This document shows positions 16,992 to 26,246 of a DNA stretch of 64,000 nt, piece after piece. Every line of letters begins with the position of its first letter. The stretch's first letter is position 1. Position numbers and translations under genes: made by a program. The stretch is taken from positions 1 through 64,000 of the forward strand of contig NZ_VBSB01000007.1 of assembly GCF_013337765.1 (NCBI RefSeq), in the 5' to 3' direction. The notes beneath the pieces are model-generated. The model made no database searches and had not been told where the DNA came from. It was given only the letters and a program-made list of their open reading frames with translations. This stretch comes from Mycolicibacterium sphagni (GTDB taxonomy: Bacteria > Actinomycetota > Actinomycetes > Mycobacteriales > Mycobacteriaceae).

Positions 16992-18031
16992 TGGAACTCG
17001 ACAGGCACCTCACCACGCTGCGCGCCAAAATAGGCGGGCGGCAGGGATCGCGAGACGAACTCGCCACCGCCCGGCGCAATCGCCGAAACGGCATCATCGG
17101 CGTCGGCGTCATCATCGCCTCACTCGCCGGCACCGCGATGGCCTACCTCAATCCGGCCGACGAGGCCGGCTATACCGCGCACATGCCCAACTCCGCAGGC
17201 CTGCGGGCCGGCGATCAGGTCCGGGTGGCAGGCATCGCGGTCGGGAAAGTCACCAGTGTCCGGCTCGACGGCGCCCTGGTCGAGATGACGTTCGACGTGG
17301 ACAACGCGGTGAAGGTCGGATCGGACTCCACCGTGGACATCAAGCTGCTGACGCCACTGGGCGGCCACTACGTGGCGCTCGACCCGAAAGGCACGGCACC
17401 GCTGGGCCGCAACGGAATTCCACCACAGCGCGTCACCTTGCCGTTCGAGGTCAACGACATCATCCAGGCCGCCACCCCGGTGGTCAAAGAAGTAGACGGC
17501 CAAGTCATCCACGACACCTTCGCCGAGGTGGCCAACGCCGCCAACAGGTATCCCGATGCAATCCGCAACCTGCTCAAGTCCGCGGACAAGCTGACCGAGT
17601 CGATGAGCAAGTCCACCAACGACTTTCATCGCGGTCTGGACTTCGTCAACGACGGACTGCGGGCCATGACCACGGGCCGCGCTCAGCTCATCGCCCTGTT
17701 CGAGCAATTCGACATCCTCGGCAAGATGTACACATCGAAATCTGTCGACATCGTCGAATTCTTCAGCCTGATAAAGGAATTGACCCGCGTCCTCGACCGC
17801 CTGACGATGTGGTACGGCAAGGATGTCATGCCTATCGCCGAAGGACTCGAAGACATCAGCGACACGCTGGCGGCCCATCCCGAGCGGTGGGGCATGGCCC
17901 TCGACGGCCTCGGACAGACGCTCAACATCGTCGGCCCCATGCTCAGCGGCAACGGCGTCACCTTCGACCAGCACAACCGGCTGGTCCCCGGACAGGACCT
18001 GTGCCTCCCCAACCTCATGAAGACCTGCTGA
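16991..18031 (+). CDS. mceC: MceC-family protein
   Basis: This 346-residue Mce subunit has an anchor at GIIGVGVIIASLAGTAMAYL, the MlaD core (YTAHMPNSAGLRAGDQVRVA, GIAVGKVTSVRLDG) and a long helical part. The C-terminus carries DLCLPNLMKTC with two cysteines. The ATG at 16991 shares one base with the mceB stop. The frame is open upstream within mceB, but homology begins here. Confidence 0.92.
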   Translation: MELDRHLTTLRAKIGGRQGSRDELATARRNRRNGIIGVGVIIASLAGTAMAYLNPADEAGYTAHMPNSAGLRAGDQVRVAGIAVGKVTSVRLDGALVEMTFDVDNAVKVGSDSTVDIKLLTPLGGHYVALDPKGTAPLGRNGIPPQRVTLPFEVNDIIQAATPVVKEVDGQVIHDTFAEVANAANRYPDAIRNLLKSADKLTESMSKSTNDFHRGLDFVNDGLRAMTTGRAQLIALFEQFDILGKMYTSKSVDIVEFFSLIKELTRVLDRLTMWYGKDVMPIAEGLEDISDTLAAHPERWGMALDGLGQTLNIVGPMLSGNGVTFDQHNRLVPGQDLCLPNLMKTC

Positions 18032-18032
18032 C

Positions 18033-19199
18033 GTGGCCGGCGCATCGAATATCGGCTCGCCACTGAGGTCGCGGAAAGTCATCGCGCTGGTGGTGGCGAT
18101 CGTCGCCGTCATCGCGGTCGCCGTCGTCGTCGGCATCAAGGTCCTGACACCCAAGATCAACCCCACCCGGGCGATGTGTGCCGAATTCACCGACGCGGTA
18201 GGGCTGTATCCCGGCAACAAGGTCGCGCTGCTGGGTATCGAGGTCGGCTCGATGAACGCGATCGTCAACAAGGCCGACCACGTCGAAGTCGACTTCACCG
18301 TGCCCGCCGACCTCGTCTTGCCTGCCGACGTCGGCGCGGTGACCTACTCACAGTCGATCGTCACCGACCGCCATGTCGAACTGACCAAGCCCTACACCGG
18401 AGGCCCGAAGTTCACCGGCCCCGGGTGCATCAAGCTGAAGTCCACCAAGACCCCAATCAGCGTCAGCGAAACGTTCTCTGCCATTGGCAATCTCACCGAT
18501 GCCATCCTGGGATCCGGACCGGGACAAGATCCGTCCAAGGCGGCCGGCGTGCAAGCCATCAATGACAGCCTGACCGCGGCCAGCAGTTCCCTGCAGGGCA
18601 CCGGACCCGGCATCAACAAGACGATGCGCAATCTGGTCACCATGCTCGCCGACCCGTACAAGGCCGACTCCGACTACCGCCAGCTGTTCGAGAACGGCGA
18701 GGTCCTCAGCTCCGACTTCCTCAAGAACTGGAGCAGTTTCGCCTCGGTGATCCGAACACTCCCGGTTACCACTCAGTTGATGGAGGGCCTTTCGGACAAC
18801 TTCGGGGCGGCTATGGCGTATGTTTCGCATCTGCTGCCGACTCTGGTCGAGGCGATCAGCCGATTCGGGCCACGGTTCTACGAGAAGTTCGACGCTCGGT
18901 TCGGCGGCCTGCGCGATCTCTTGAACAGGCACATCCCAGCCATCACCGCGATGATCAATTCGTGGCCGCAGTTCAGCCACTGGATAGCCGATATCTACGA
19001 GCCGGCATGGGGCACCCACAACGTCACCTACATCCCGCCGCAGGTGTCGATCGCGCCGACGCAGGCAGGCGCCATCTGCGAGGGACTGAAGGATCGCAAT
19101 ATTCCCGGTGCCGCGGCGGCCTGCGGGTCTGGCACCCCGTCCGACCCGATCACGCTCGGCCTCACCAATCTCGTTCTGGGAGCGGCGCTATCACCATGA
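18033..19199 (+). CDS. mceD: MceD-family protein
   Basis: This 388-residue Mce subunit has an N-terminal anchor (VIALVVAIVAVIAVAVVVGI), the MlaD core (CAEFTDAVGLYPGNKVALLG, IEVGSMNAIVNKADH) and a helical C-terminal region, consistent with MceD of other operons. The start is a GTG one base after the mceC stop. It overlaps mceE by 4 bp. Confidence 0.92.
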   Translation: MAGASNIGSPLRSRKVIALVVAIVAVIAVAVVVGIKVLTPKINPTRAMCAEFTDAVGLYPGNKVALLGIEVGSMNAIVNKADHVEVDFTVPADLVLPADVGAVTYSQSIVTDRHVELTKPYTGGPKFTGPGCIKLKSTKTPISVSETFSAIGNLTDAILGSGPGQDPSKAAGVQAINDSLTAASSSLQGTGPGINKTMRNLVTMLADPYKADSDYRQLFENGEVLSSDFLKNWSSFASVIRTLPVTTQLMEGLSDNFGAAMAYVSHLLPTLVEAISRFGPRFYEKFDARFGGLRDLLNRHIPAITAMINSWPQFSHWIADIYEPAWGTHNVTYIPPQVSIAPTQAGAICEGLKDRNIPGAAAACGSGTPSDPITLGLTNLVLGAALSP

Positions 19200-20242
19200 C
19201 CCGACGATCGATACGCGCGCTCTGCGCCCTGCTGGCGGCCGCAGCTCTCAGCCTCACGGCGGCCTGCTCACTGGACCCGACCAGGCTGCCGGTGCCGGGC
19301 GCCTACATGCCGCGCCACGCGTACAACATCAAGATCGAGTTCGCCAGCGTGCTCAACCTGCCCGCCCGGGCCAAGGTGGACTCGGGCGGGGTACAGATCG
19401 GAGTGCTCGACCGCGTTCAGCTCGAGGGCACCACCGCGGTCACCTACGTCGAAATAGCCGGCGATACAAAACTTCCCGCCAACACACGGGCCGAGCTTCG
19501 CCAAGCGACTCCGCTCGGCGACATCTATATCGCGTTGCTTCCGCCGGAGGACAACTCCGGTCCGATACTGCGCAACGGCGATACCATTCCGCTGCACAAC
19601 ACCTCTCCGGCGGACAACGTCGAAGACCTGTTGCGGTCGATGTCGAACCTGGTGGCCGGCGGCGCGATCGGCACGCTGCAAACCACCGTGGTCAACGTCA
19701 ACAAGGCGTTCCCGCAGGATCCGCACGAGCTGACCCGGATGCAGAAAACCGTTTCCGGTGTGCTCAACGACCTGGCGGCCAATCAGGACACCATCGACCA
19801 GATGCTCGATGGCATGGCAAACATCACCTCTGGTTTCGCGGCCAACACCGAGGTGTTCAACCGGCTGGTCACCGAAGGCCCGGCGAAACTCCATGGCCTG
19901 TCTGCGGTCACGATGGCCATCCTGAATGTGGTCGGCGCGTCCAACGATGTCGGCAAGCTCGGTGGAGATCTCATCAACCCGATCGCCGGTGATCTGATGC
20001 AGATCCTGTCCTACATCACGCCGATGATCCACACGATGGCAACCGTGGACACCACCATTCCGGTGATCGCTGACAAGTTCGTCGCACTGCTGAGATACAA
20101 GCTGCTCGGCTGGTTCCGTGATGGTGGGCCGAAGTACACCATCACCGAACTTCACGCACCCACCGGACGTGAGGGTGTGGACCCGGCCGACAAGGCAAAC
20201 CAAGCCGTCGAGGCCATGCAGACGATGGGACTGGTGCCATGA
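19196..20242 (+). CDS. mceE: MceE-family lipoprotein
   Basis: This 348-residue protein has a lipoprotein signal (SLTAAC, Cys at about residue 24) where the other Mce subunits have a plain anchor, which is the normal MceE/LprK-type arrangement. The MlaD core follows (YNIKIEFASVLNLPARAKVD, GGVQIGVLDRVQLEG), then a helical C-terminal region. The lipid anchor probably fixes the hexamer in the membrane. ATGA overlaps with mceD and mceF show co-translation. Confidence 0.93.
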   Translation: MTRRSIRALCALLAAAALSLTAACSLDPTRLPVPGAYMPRHAYNIKIEFASVLNLPARAKVDSGGVQIGVLDRVQLEGTTAVTYVEIAGDTKLPANTRAELRQATPLGDIYIALLPPEDNSGPILRNGDTIPLHNTSPADNVEDLLRSMSNLVAGGAIGTLQTTVVNVNKAFPQDPHELTRMQKTVSGVLNDLAANQDTIDQMLDGMANITSGFAANTEVFNRLVTEGPAKLHGLSAVTMAILNVVGASNDVGKLGGDLINPIAGDLMQILSYITPMIHTMATVDTTIPVIADKFVALLRYKLLGWFRDGGPKYTITELHAPTGREGVDPADKANQAVEAMQTMGLVP

Positions 20243-21204
20243 AGTTCAGTGCGCGCACCACACTGGCGATCCTGGTGGTGATGACACTGGCCGGCGCGGC
20301 CTACATGTCGTTCGGCGTGCTCGACATGGGCCCGACGAGACAGGTCACCCGACTCACCCTGTTGCTCAACAGCTCCGGTGGTCTGATGCCGACCTCGGAA
20401 GTGACGATGCGCGGCATCAAGGTCGGCCGGGTGACCGGGATCCAGACCACCAACAGCGGGCTGGCGGTCTCGATGGACGTCGACCGCAACTATCAGGTCC
20501 CCGCCGACAGCCTGGTCAGCGTGGAGAACCTCTCGGCTGCCGGCGAGCAATACATCGACTTCAGGCCGAAACTGATTGCACCGCCGTACTTCACCGACGG
20601 GGCGGTGATTCCCGCCGATCGGGTGGCACCTATCGTGACCGCAAGCGATTTGCTCACCAAAGCCAACGTGCTGTTCACGGCGCTCAACCTGGATCAGATC
20701 CACGGCATCATCAATGACATGTCGGCCGCGTTCGCGGGCAACGACGAAACCATCGACTCCTTGGCGGTGACCGCCGGGCTGACCGCCAAGGTGATCCGCG
20801 ACGACAAGGAACTGCTGGCAACCTTGTTCAGCAATGTGTCCACCTTCACCACCAACCTGGGTGAACTCCACGCCGGCGAGATCATCAGCGAGACCGGGAA
20901 AATCCTGCCGAAGTCGGTGCCGGCCTTCCTGCAGCTGATCCATCAGATCGAGATCCTGTCGCACACGGGCATCGGGGTGATCGGCCCGCAAGATCCGGCC
21001 GGGATCCTGGTGGCCAAGTTCGGCGAATGGCTCGATATGCTGGCCGGGCCGCTGGGCACGTTCGCCACCATCCTGCAGCCGGCGATGGCGCCCTTGCACG
21101 ACATCAAGATCGACGCAGGGCACTGGCTCGACTTCTGGGAATCGACGTTCAACGACACCGGCGGCGTGCGGGTTCAACTCAACGTTCCCGAGTGGCACCA
21201 ATGA
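20239..21204 (+). CDS. mceF: MceF-family protein
   Basis: This 321-residue last subunit of the Mce hexamer has an anchor at TTLAILVVMTLAGAAYMSFG, the MlaD core (TLLLNSSGGLMPTSEVTMRG, IKVGRVTGIQ) and a helical C-terminal part. It is somewhat short compared with MceF proteins that carry a long Pro-rich tail. It overlaps mceE by 4 bp and the Mce-associated gene by 4 bp. Confidence 0.92.
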   Translation: MKFSARTTLAILVVMTLAGAAYMSFGVLDMGPTRQVTRLTLLLNSSGGLMPTSEVTMRGIKVGRVTGIQTTNSGLAVSMDVDRNYQVPADSLVSVENLSAAGEQYIDFRPKLIAPPYFTDGAVIPADRVAPIVTASDLLTKANVLFTALNLDQIHGIINDMSAAFAGNDETIDSLAVTAGLTAKVIRDDKELLATLFSNVSTFTTNLGELHAGEIISETGKILPKSVPAFLQLIHQIEILSHTGIGVIGPQDPAGILVAKFGEWLDMLAGPLGTFATILQPAMAPLHDIKIDAGHWLDFWESTFNDTGGVRVQLNVPEWHQ

Positions 21205-21953
21205 CCACCGACGAAGCCATAACAAGGGAAGATCTCTTCATGACCGAGCCAACTGCCGGCGACGAGGCAAAAGCCGACGACACCGAGACCGCGGCTGAAC
21301 CGTCCCCGGCGCCGCGAGAGGGATCAAAGCGCCGAAGCTTCTGGGTGGCAATCGCTTTGGTGGTGGTGCTGATCGGTGGCGGCGCATTCGGGTTCTTCAA
21401 GTATCACCAGGTGAGCGACCAGCTGACCCAGCTGCGTCAGAGTCAAGCAGATCGCGAGGCCGCCGCCCAGCTCGCCCGTGACTATGCGATGAAGTCGCTC
21501 ACCTACACCTTCGAAGACCCGGACGCGTTCTTCCACTCTGTAGAAGACGGTGTGTCGCAGCAGCTTAAAGACAAGTATGTCAATGCCACCGACCTCCTCA
21601 AGGCCGTCATGTTGCAGGCACAGGTGACGTCCTCGGGTGAAGTGCTGGCCGTGGACCCGGTTCTTCAGCCGGACGGCTCATACGAAGTGGTGGTGTCGGC
21701 TCATCAGACCACCCGCAATCTGCAGAACCCCACGCCGAAGGTGTCGATCATCCTGTTACGGGTCACCGTGAACAAGGTCGGCAATGGCTGGCAGGTCACC
21801 GATATCGGCCCCAAGACGGGCACCAAAGCTGCCGAAGAACAACAGATCCCGGGCGCTGCGGCTCCTGGCCCTGCTCCGGCTCCCGGCGCCGGCCCGGCTC
21901 CTGCACCCGCGCCGCCCGCACCTGCTCCGGCCAAACCTGCACCCCGTCCGTGA
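21201..21953 (+). CDS. Mce-associated membrane protein (Mas type)
   Basis: This 250-residue protein has a charged cytoplasmic N-terminus, a single membrane helix (FWVAIALVVVLIGGGAFGFF) and an extracytoplasmic NTF2/VirB8-like domain, with a Pro-Ala-rich C-terminal tail. Such Mas proteins follow most mycobacterial mce operons; one (OmamA type) stabilises Mce transporters. The start at 21201 forms an ATGA overlap with mceF. An in-frame ATG at 21240 is the alternative. Confidence 0.85.
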   Translation: MTTDEAITREDLFMTEPTAGDEAKADDTETAAEPSPAPREGSKRRSFWVAIALVVVLIGGGAFGFFKYHQVSDQLTQLRQSQADREAAAQLARDYAMKSLTYTFEDPDAFFHSVEDGVSQQLKDKYVNATDLLKAVMLQAQVTSSGEVLAVDPVLQPDGSYEVVVSAHQTTRNLQNPTPKVSIILLRVTVNKVGNGWQVTDIGPKTGTKAAEEQQIPGAAAPGPAPAPGAGPAPAPAPPAPAPAKPAPRP

Positions 21954-22726
21954 ATCGCCTGCCAGCGCTGGTTGCCGTCGTGATGATCGCGGTGGCCAGC
22001 GCTATGCATCCCCGCGCCGCCGCGGACACCACATTGCCGTCCTGCCCGCAGTCGAACCCGGTGATCACCCCGACCGGCACGTCGCCTCTGGTGGACTGCA
22101 CTCTGCACTCCGGTGATCTCGATTTCGACGTCAGGTACTGGAGCGTGCCCGAATTGCCTCGACCCAGGGCAGTGAAGGTCACCGTCTCGGACTCATCGGG
22201 TGCGGTGGTGCAGACGATCGACGAGCTGCTGGAGCCGTCGACTCCGGGTGGTGTCGGCATGCAGGACATCGATGGCGACGGCCGCGACGAGCTGATCATC
22301 CCAATCTCGCAGAATCTCCTCAACGGTGGCAATCCCAACACCCGCTTCGCGGTGTGGCGCGCCCACGGCGACAGCCGGCATTACGAACGCACCCAAATGG
22401 TCGGGCAGGCCGCATATCCCAGCGGCGACGGGTATCTGGTGACCAACGGCGGCGGGCCCGCCAGCCGGGATCTCACCTTCTACCTGCCGACCGGAGCGGG
22501 GTACACGCTCGTCACGGTGTTGACGATCGAAGTCCTGGAGGCCGATCCGGCCACTAATCGGGCCTTGACCGTCAATTGCCGTGCCCACCAGGAAGATGGC
22601 CTGCACGCGGTCGACATGAGCATCCGGCAGGCCGAGGACTACTTCTGCAATTCGCCTGCCGCCAAGGCTATTTGGCCTGACGCGGAACGCGTTCAGATCA
22701 AGCGCTGGGGCGTATTCGGAAACTGA
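21950..22726 (+). CDS. Exported protein with an EF-hand/FG-GAP-like motif, Mce-associated
   Basis: This 258-residue protein has a Sec signal peptide (ALVAVVMIAVASAMHPRAAA). It contains one calcium-loop-like segment (QDIDGDGRDELIIPIS) of the FG-GAP/integrin type, and cysteines that could pair outside the cell (SCPQSN, LVDC, NCRAHQ, YFCNS). I do not recognise a named family. The GTG start overlaps the Mas stop (GTGA), so it is the last gene of the mce transcript and probably helps the transporter at the cell surface. Confidence 0.75.
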   Translation: MNRLPALVAVVMIAVASAMHPRAAADTTLPSCPQSNPVITPTGTSPLVDCTLHSGDLDFDVRYWSVPELPRPRAVKVTVSDSSGAVVQTIDELLEPSTPGGVGMQDIDGDGRDELIIPISQNLLNGGNPNTRFAVWRAHGDSRHYERTQMVGQAAYPSGDGYLVTNGGGPASRDLTFYLPTGAGYTLVTVLTIEVLEADPATNRALTVNCRAHQEDGLHAVDMSIRQAEDYFCNSPAAKAIWPDAERVQIKRWGVFGN

Positions 22727-22729
22727 GCG

Positions 22730-23107
22730 CTACGGCGCGCACCAGTCGCGCACCACGACCAGCAGACCTCTGGCCTTGGCCAGATCGCTGGCAAGCCGTT
22801 CCGGGGTCGCCGGCCGATACGGGTCGTTGTTGTCGATCTGCGATGCCACCATGTTCGACCGAATCCGTAGATCGATCCCGGGCGGGCTGCTCAAGTTGTG
22901 CAGCGGACTCAACGGAGCCCGAACCTGGGCTGCCACCCACGGCGGGGTCCCCGACGGGGCGATCTCGTTGAACACCGCTTCCAACCGATCGGCCGCAGGC
23001 AGAAGGAGATTGCAGTCGTCGGCGCCGGCCGATGCCACAGGCGCGGCAGCCAAGCACAGCGCGGTCGCGGCGGCCGTGAGCACGACGCCCAACATTCGGT
23101 GACGCAT
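22730..23107 (-). CDS. Small exported protein of unknown function
   Basis: This 125-residue protein begins with a clear signal peptide (LGVVLTAAATALCLAAAPVA, cut after SAGA). The mature part is about 95 residues with two cysteines (DDCNLLL and VVRDWCAP) that could form a disulfide. The ATG at 23107 is chosen because the signal peptide begins there; a second Met lies at 23095. It converges on the last mce-operon gene with a 3-bp gap and is divergent from a TetR regulator 68 bp away. Confidence 0.7.
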   Translation of the reverse strand: MRHRMLGVVLTAAATALCLAAAPVASAGADDCNLLLPAADRLEAVFNEIAPSGTPPWVAAQVRAPLSPLHNLSSPPGIDLRIRSNMVASQIDNNDPYRPATPERLASDLAKARGLLVVVRDWCAP

Positions 23108-23175
23108 CGGATCTACCTTCGCATTGCGTCGGATTTCACGGGCAAGCTTTACTTGATTTGGCGCACAATCTAGCC

Positions 23176-23784
23176 ATGGATTCCACAGCCGACTTCGATC
23201 GCGGCACGGTGACCGATACCGCGCTCGCATTGTTCTTGGCGCGCGGATTCGGTTCGACGACGCTCGACGACATCGCCGAAGCCAGTGGAGTTGCCGTCGA
23301 GACCGTCAGCCGGGTCTTCCCCACCAGGGAATCGTTCGTCCTCGACGTCGTCGACGACATGCTGGCCGCCGCCGTCAAGCACCTGCCCGAAGGCGAGCAA
23401 GACGAGGATCTCGTCGACGCATTGAGCCGGGCCCACAAGGAGATGTTGGGCGGGATCATTGCCGGTACCGGGGCCGTCCCGCTGCAACGCATGCAACAGA
23501 TGGGGTTGTTGGCGATGGCCTCGCCCACCTTGGCGGCCGCCATCTCGGAGCGACGCAAGCAGACGCTGCCACTCGCGCTGGCGGAGCACTACGGCATGGA
23601 CCCTGATGACCCGTTGATACTCCGAACCGTCCGGGTCTGGTCGGCAGTCGTATCAGGCACCTATGCAGCGGGCATCAGTGATTCCGCCGATACCGAGCCT
23701 GCCCGGGATCTCGACGATACGAGACGCATGACGCGACGCTTGGACCACGCGTTCAAGCACATCACCGGCCGAAGCGAGTTCTAA
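23176..23784 (+). CDS. TetR/AcrR-family regulator
   Basis: This 202-residue regulator has an N-terminal TetR helix-turn-helix (ALFLARGFGSTTLDDIAEAS, GVAVETVSRVFPTRESF) and a C-terminal helical ligand-binding domain (about residues 80-195). The ATG at 23176 is the only start close to the domain. It lies between a divergent exported protein and an MBL hydrolase, and may control either. The inverted repeat at 23820-23862, between it and the hydrolase gene, is a possible target. Confidence 0.88.
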   Translation: MDSTADFDRGTVTDTALALFLARGFGSTTLDDIAEASGVAVETVSRVFPTRESFVLDVVDDMLAAAVKHLPEGEQDEDLVDALSRAHKEMLGGIIAGTGAVPLQRMQQMGLLAMASPTLAAAISERRKQTLPLALAEHYGMDPDDPLILRTVRVWSAVVSGTYAAGISDSADTEPARDLDDTRRMTRRLDHAFKHITGRSEF

Positions 23785-23819
23785 CCGCGCCCCTGTTGGC
23801 AGCGGGATGAGTTTTCGAA

Positions 23820-23862
23820 CCGCCTTGCGTTCAGGCACTCGGAAGGCACTTTCCCAAGGCGG
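23820..23862. promoter_or_regulatory. Inverted repeat ahead of the MBL hydrolase gene
   Basis: The 8-bp arms ccgccttg (23820-23827) and caaggcgg (23855-23862) are perfect complements around a 27-base centre that itself holds two GGCACT copies. The repeat ends 14 bp before the ATG at 23877, and AGGAGA follows it. It could be an operator or a hairpin in the leader. Confidence 0.45.
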
Positions 23863-23876
23863 TCAGGAGAACAGAC

Positions 23877-24776
23877 ATGAGCGTGGACAACGTTTCCCAG
23901 CTGGACGAGTTGGTTCCGTCGCGCTACGCAGTCCAGGTCGGCGACATCGAAGTGCTGGTAATCAGCGACGGGGTGCTGCCGATAACCTCCTCGACGTTGG
24001 CCACCAACGCCCGGTCGGCCGAATTGAGCAGCTGGCTGGATGACATGTTCCTGCCGCGCGACGTGGTCGACTGGCCGCTCAACGTGGTCGTGGTGCGCAC
24101 CGGTGGCCGGACCATTCTGGTCGACGCCGGCCTGGGGGTGGAGTTCCCGGATTTCCCGCGGGCCGGGCAGACCGTCCACCGCCTGGAGGCCGCAGGCATC
24201 GATCCCGGATCGGTGACCGATGTCGTGCTCACCCACCTACACATGGATCACATCGGCGGACTGCTCACCGACGGGCTGAAGGCCCGGCTGCGCCCCGACC
24301 TGCGAGTCCACCTGGCAACCGCGGAGGCGGAATTCTGGGAGAAGCCCGACTTCTCCCAGACCGTCATGCCACGGCCGATTCCGGATGTCTTGCGGCGGAC
24401 CGCCACTCAGTTCCTCAACGACTACCGCGGCCAGCTTCGGCCGTTCGAGACCGAGTACGAGGTGGCGCCGGGAGTGCTCATCAGCCGCACCGGCGGCCAT
24501 ACGCCCGGGCACAGCATCGTCCGGCTCGAGTCTCGCGGTGATCAGTTGACGTTCGCCGGGGACGCGGTGTTCGCTGTCGGATTCGATAATCCCGAGTGGC
24601 AGAACGGTTTCGAGCACGACCCCGCGGAGGCGACGCGCGTCCGGGTGGAGCTTCTGCGCGAGCTGGCTGCCACCGGTGGAGCACTCGTGGCCACCCACCT
24701 GCCGTTCCCGTCGGTCTGCCACGTAGCGACCGCCGGCGACGTGTTCCGGTGCGTACCGGCTACCTGGGATTTCTGA
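23877..24776 (+). CDS. Metallo-beta-lactamase-fold hydrolase
   Basis: This 299-residue MBL-fold enzyme has the zinc-binding signature LTHLHMDHIGG, later ligands in GGHTPGHS and FAGDAVF, and a terminal histidine in VATHLPFPSV. It resembles the AHL-lactonase/AttM branch, whose members hydrolyse lactones or other esters; the substrate is unknown. The ATG has AGGAGA at a good distance. It follows a TetR regulator with a 92-bp gap. Confidence 0.85.
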   Translation: MSVDNVSQLDELVPSRYAVQVGDIEVLVISDGVLPITSSTLATNARSAELSSWLDDMFLPRDVVDWPLNVVVVRTGGRTILVDAGLGVEFPDFPRAGQTVHRLEAAGIDPGSVTDVVLTHLHMDHIGGLLTDGLKARLRPDLRVHLATAEAEFWEKPDFSQTVMPRPIPDVLRRTATQFLNDYRGQLRPFETEYEVAPGVLISRTGGHTPGHSIVRLESRGDQLTFAGDAVFAVGFDNPEWQNGFEHDPAEATRVRVELLRELAATGGALVATHLPFPSVCHVATAGDVFRCVPATWDF

Positions 24777-24785
24777 GCCTGAGCC

Positions 24786-26072
24786 TCAGCGTTGTGAGGT
24801 GGTGGCCGCGTTGAGCGCAGCGTTCGGGTCGGTGTGGCCGTGGTCGTGCTTGGACAGCGCCTGGATGGAAACATCATGTCCCTCAGCGGATTTGCGTAGC
24901 GCACCGATGGTCGCCTGATCCTTGGCGATATGGGTGAACGGGTCCCAGTGGTACCAGCGCATCGCGTTCTCGTAGGTCATCTTGTTGATCTCGGCGTCAG
25001 GCACGTTGTTCTCTTTGAGTACCTGGTCGAGTTGCTCGGGGGCGCCCGGCCACATCGAGTCGCTGTGCGGGTAGTCGGCTTCCCAGCAGATGTTGTCGAC
25101 ACCAATCTGCTCACGCAGCTTCACCCCGACCGGATCGGAGATGAAGCAGGTCAGGAAGTGGTCCCGGAACACCTCCGAGGGCTTCTGCTTGCCGAAGTCC
25201 TGGCCCGTCCACGTCGAATGCATCTCGTAGGTCCGATCGGCGCGTTCGAGGAAGTAGGGAATCCAGCCAGTGCCGCCCTCGGACAGCGCGATCTTCAGAT
25301 CGGGATACTCCTTGATCGGCCTTGACCACAACAGATCTGCCGCGGCCTGCACGATGTTCATCGGCTGCAGCGTGATCATCACGTCCAGCGGCGCATCCGG
25401 TGCGGTGATCGCCAGCCGGCCCGACGAGCCGATGTGCACGTTGAGCACGGTGTCGGTGTCCACCAACGCATCCCACATCGGCTTCCAGTAGTCGAAGTCA
25501 TGGAAACTCGGGTAACCCATCGCCGCCGGATTCTCACTGAACGTCAACGAATGCACCCCCCGTGCGGCGTTACGCCTGATCTCGGCCGCACAGGCCATCG
25601 GATCCCAGATCACCGGCAGCGTCATCGGAATGAACCGGGCCGGGTAAGCACCGCACCACTCCTCGACATGCCAGTCGTTGTAGGCCTGCACCAGCGCCAC
25701 CGAGAACTCATGGTCGTCGGTGGCGAACAGGCGCCCCGCGAAGCCGGGGAAGGACGGGAAACACATCGACCCGAGGATGCCGCCGGCGTTCATGTCCTTG
25801 ACCCGCTCGTCGACGTCGTAACAGCCGGGCCGGATCTCATCAAGACCCTGCGGCTCCAGGCCGTACTCCTCCTTGGGCCGGCCCGCCACCGCGTTGAGCG
25901 CAACGTTGGGGATCACGATGTCACGGAACTGCCAGGTATCCGACCCATCCGGGTTGTGGATCAACCGAGGCGCCTCGTCGATGTACTTCTTCGGAAGGTG
26001 ATTCTTGAACATGTTCGGCGGCTCGACAATGTGATCGTCGACGCTGATCAGGATCATGTCGTCTTTGTTCAC
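24786..26072 (-). CDS. Amidohydrolase-family (amidohydrolase_2) TIM-barrel metal hydrolase
   Basis: This 428-residue protein begins with the metal-binding strand VDDHIVEPPNMF. It continues with VLNVHIGSSGR and WEADYPHSDSMWP, the pattern of amidohydrolase_2/ACMSD-like decarboxylases and hydrolases common in actinobacterial degradation pathways. A His/Asp-rich tail (SKHDHGHTDPN) is present. Substrate unknown. It converges on the MBL gene (9-bp gap). Its upstream region holds a 7-bp-arm inverted repeat (26095-26117) 23 bp before the start, which suggests repression by a TetR/GntR-type protein. Confidence 0.85.
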   Translation of the reverse strand: MNKDDMILISVDDHIVEPPNMFKNHLPKKYIDEAPRLIHNPDGSDTWQFRDIVIPNVALNAVAGRPKEEYGLEPQGLDEIRPGCYDVDERVKDMNAGGILGSMCFPSFPGFAGRLFATDDHEFSVALVQAYNDWHVEEWCGAYPARFIPMTLPVIWDPMACAAEIRRNAARGVHSLTFSENPAAMGYPSFHDFDYWKPMWDALVDTDTVLNVHIGSSGRLAITAPDAPLDVMITLQPMNIVQAAADLLWSRPIKEYPDLKIALSEGGTGWIPYFLERADRTYEMHSTWTGQDFGKQKPSEVFRDHFLTCFISDPVGVKLREQIGVDNICWEADYPHSDSMWPGAPEQLDQVLKENNVPDAEINKMTYENAMRWYHWDPFTHIAKDQATIGALRKSAEGHDVSIQALSKHDHGHTDPNAALNAATTSQR

Positions 26073-26094
26073 GGCAACCTTCTCTCGGTCAGGC

Positions 26095-26117
26095 CAGTAA
26101 AACTAAAATATTTACTG
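26095..26117. promoter_or_regulatory. Candidate operator upstream of the amidohydrolase gene
   Basis: Arms cagtaaa (26095-26101) and tttactg (26111-26117) are exact complements around a 9-base AT-only-but-one centre. The site is very AT-rich for this genome and lies 23 bp upstream of the minus-strand start at 26072, where it would overlap the promoter. Confidence 0.5.
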
Positions 26118-26246
26118 TTGCCTCGACAGTAGCGGAGCGGTCAAGCGTGCGTCTGGCCAACAACCCGACAGCGAGACCCGTGCTCCCAACAGCGGCTCGT
26201 CGAACTCCTCGATGCCCGCGCCGCTTCGACGACGTTGGTCGATCTG

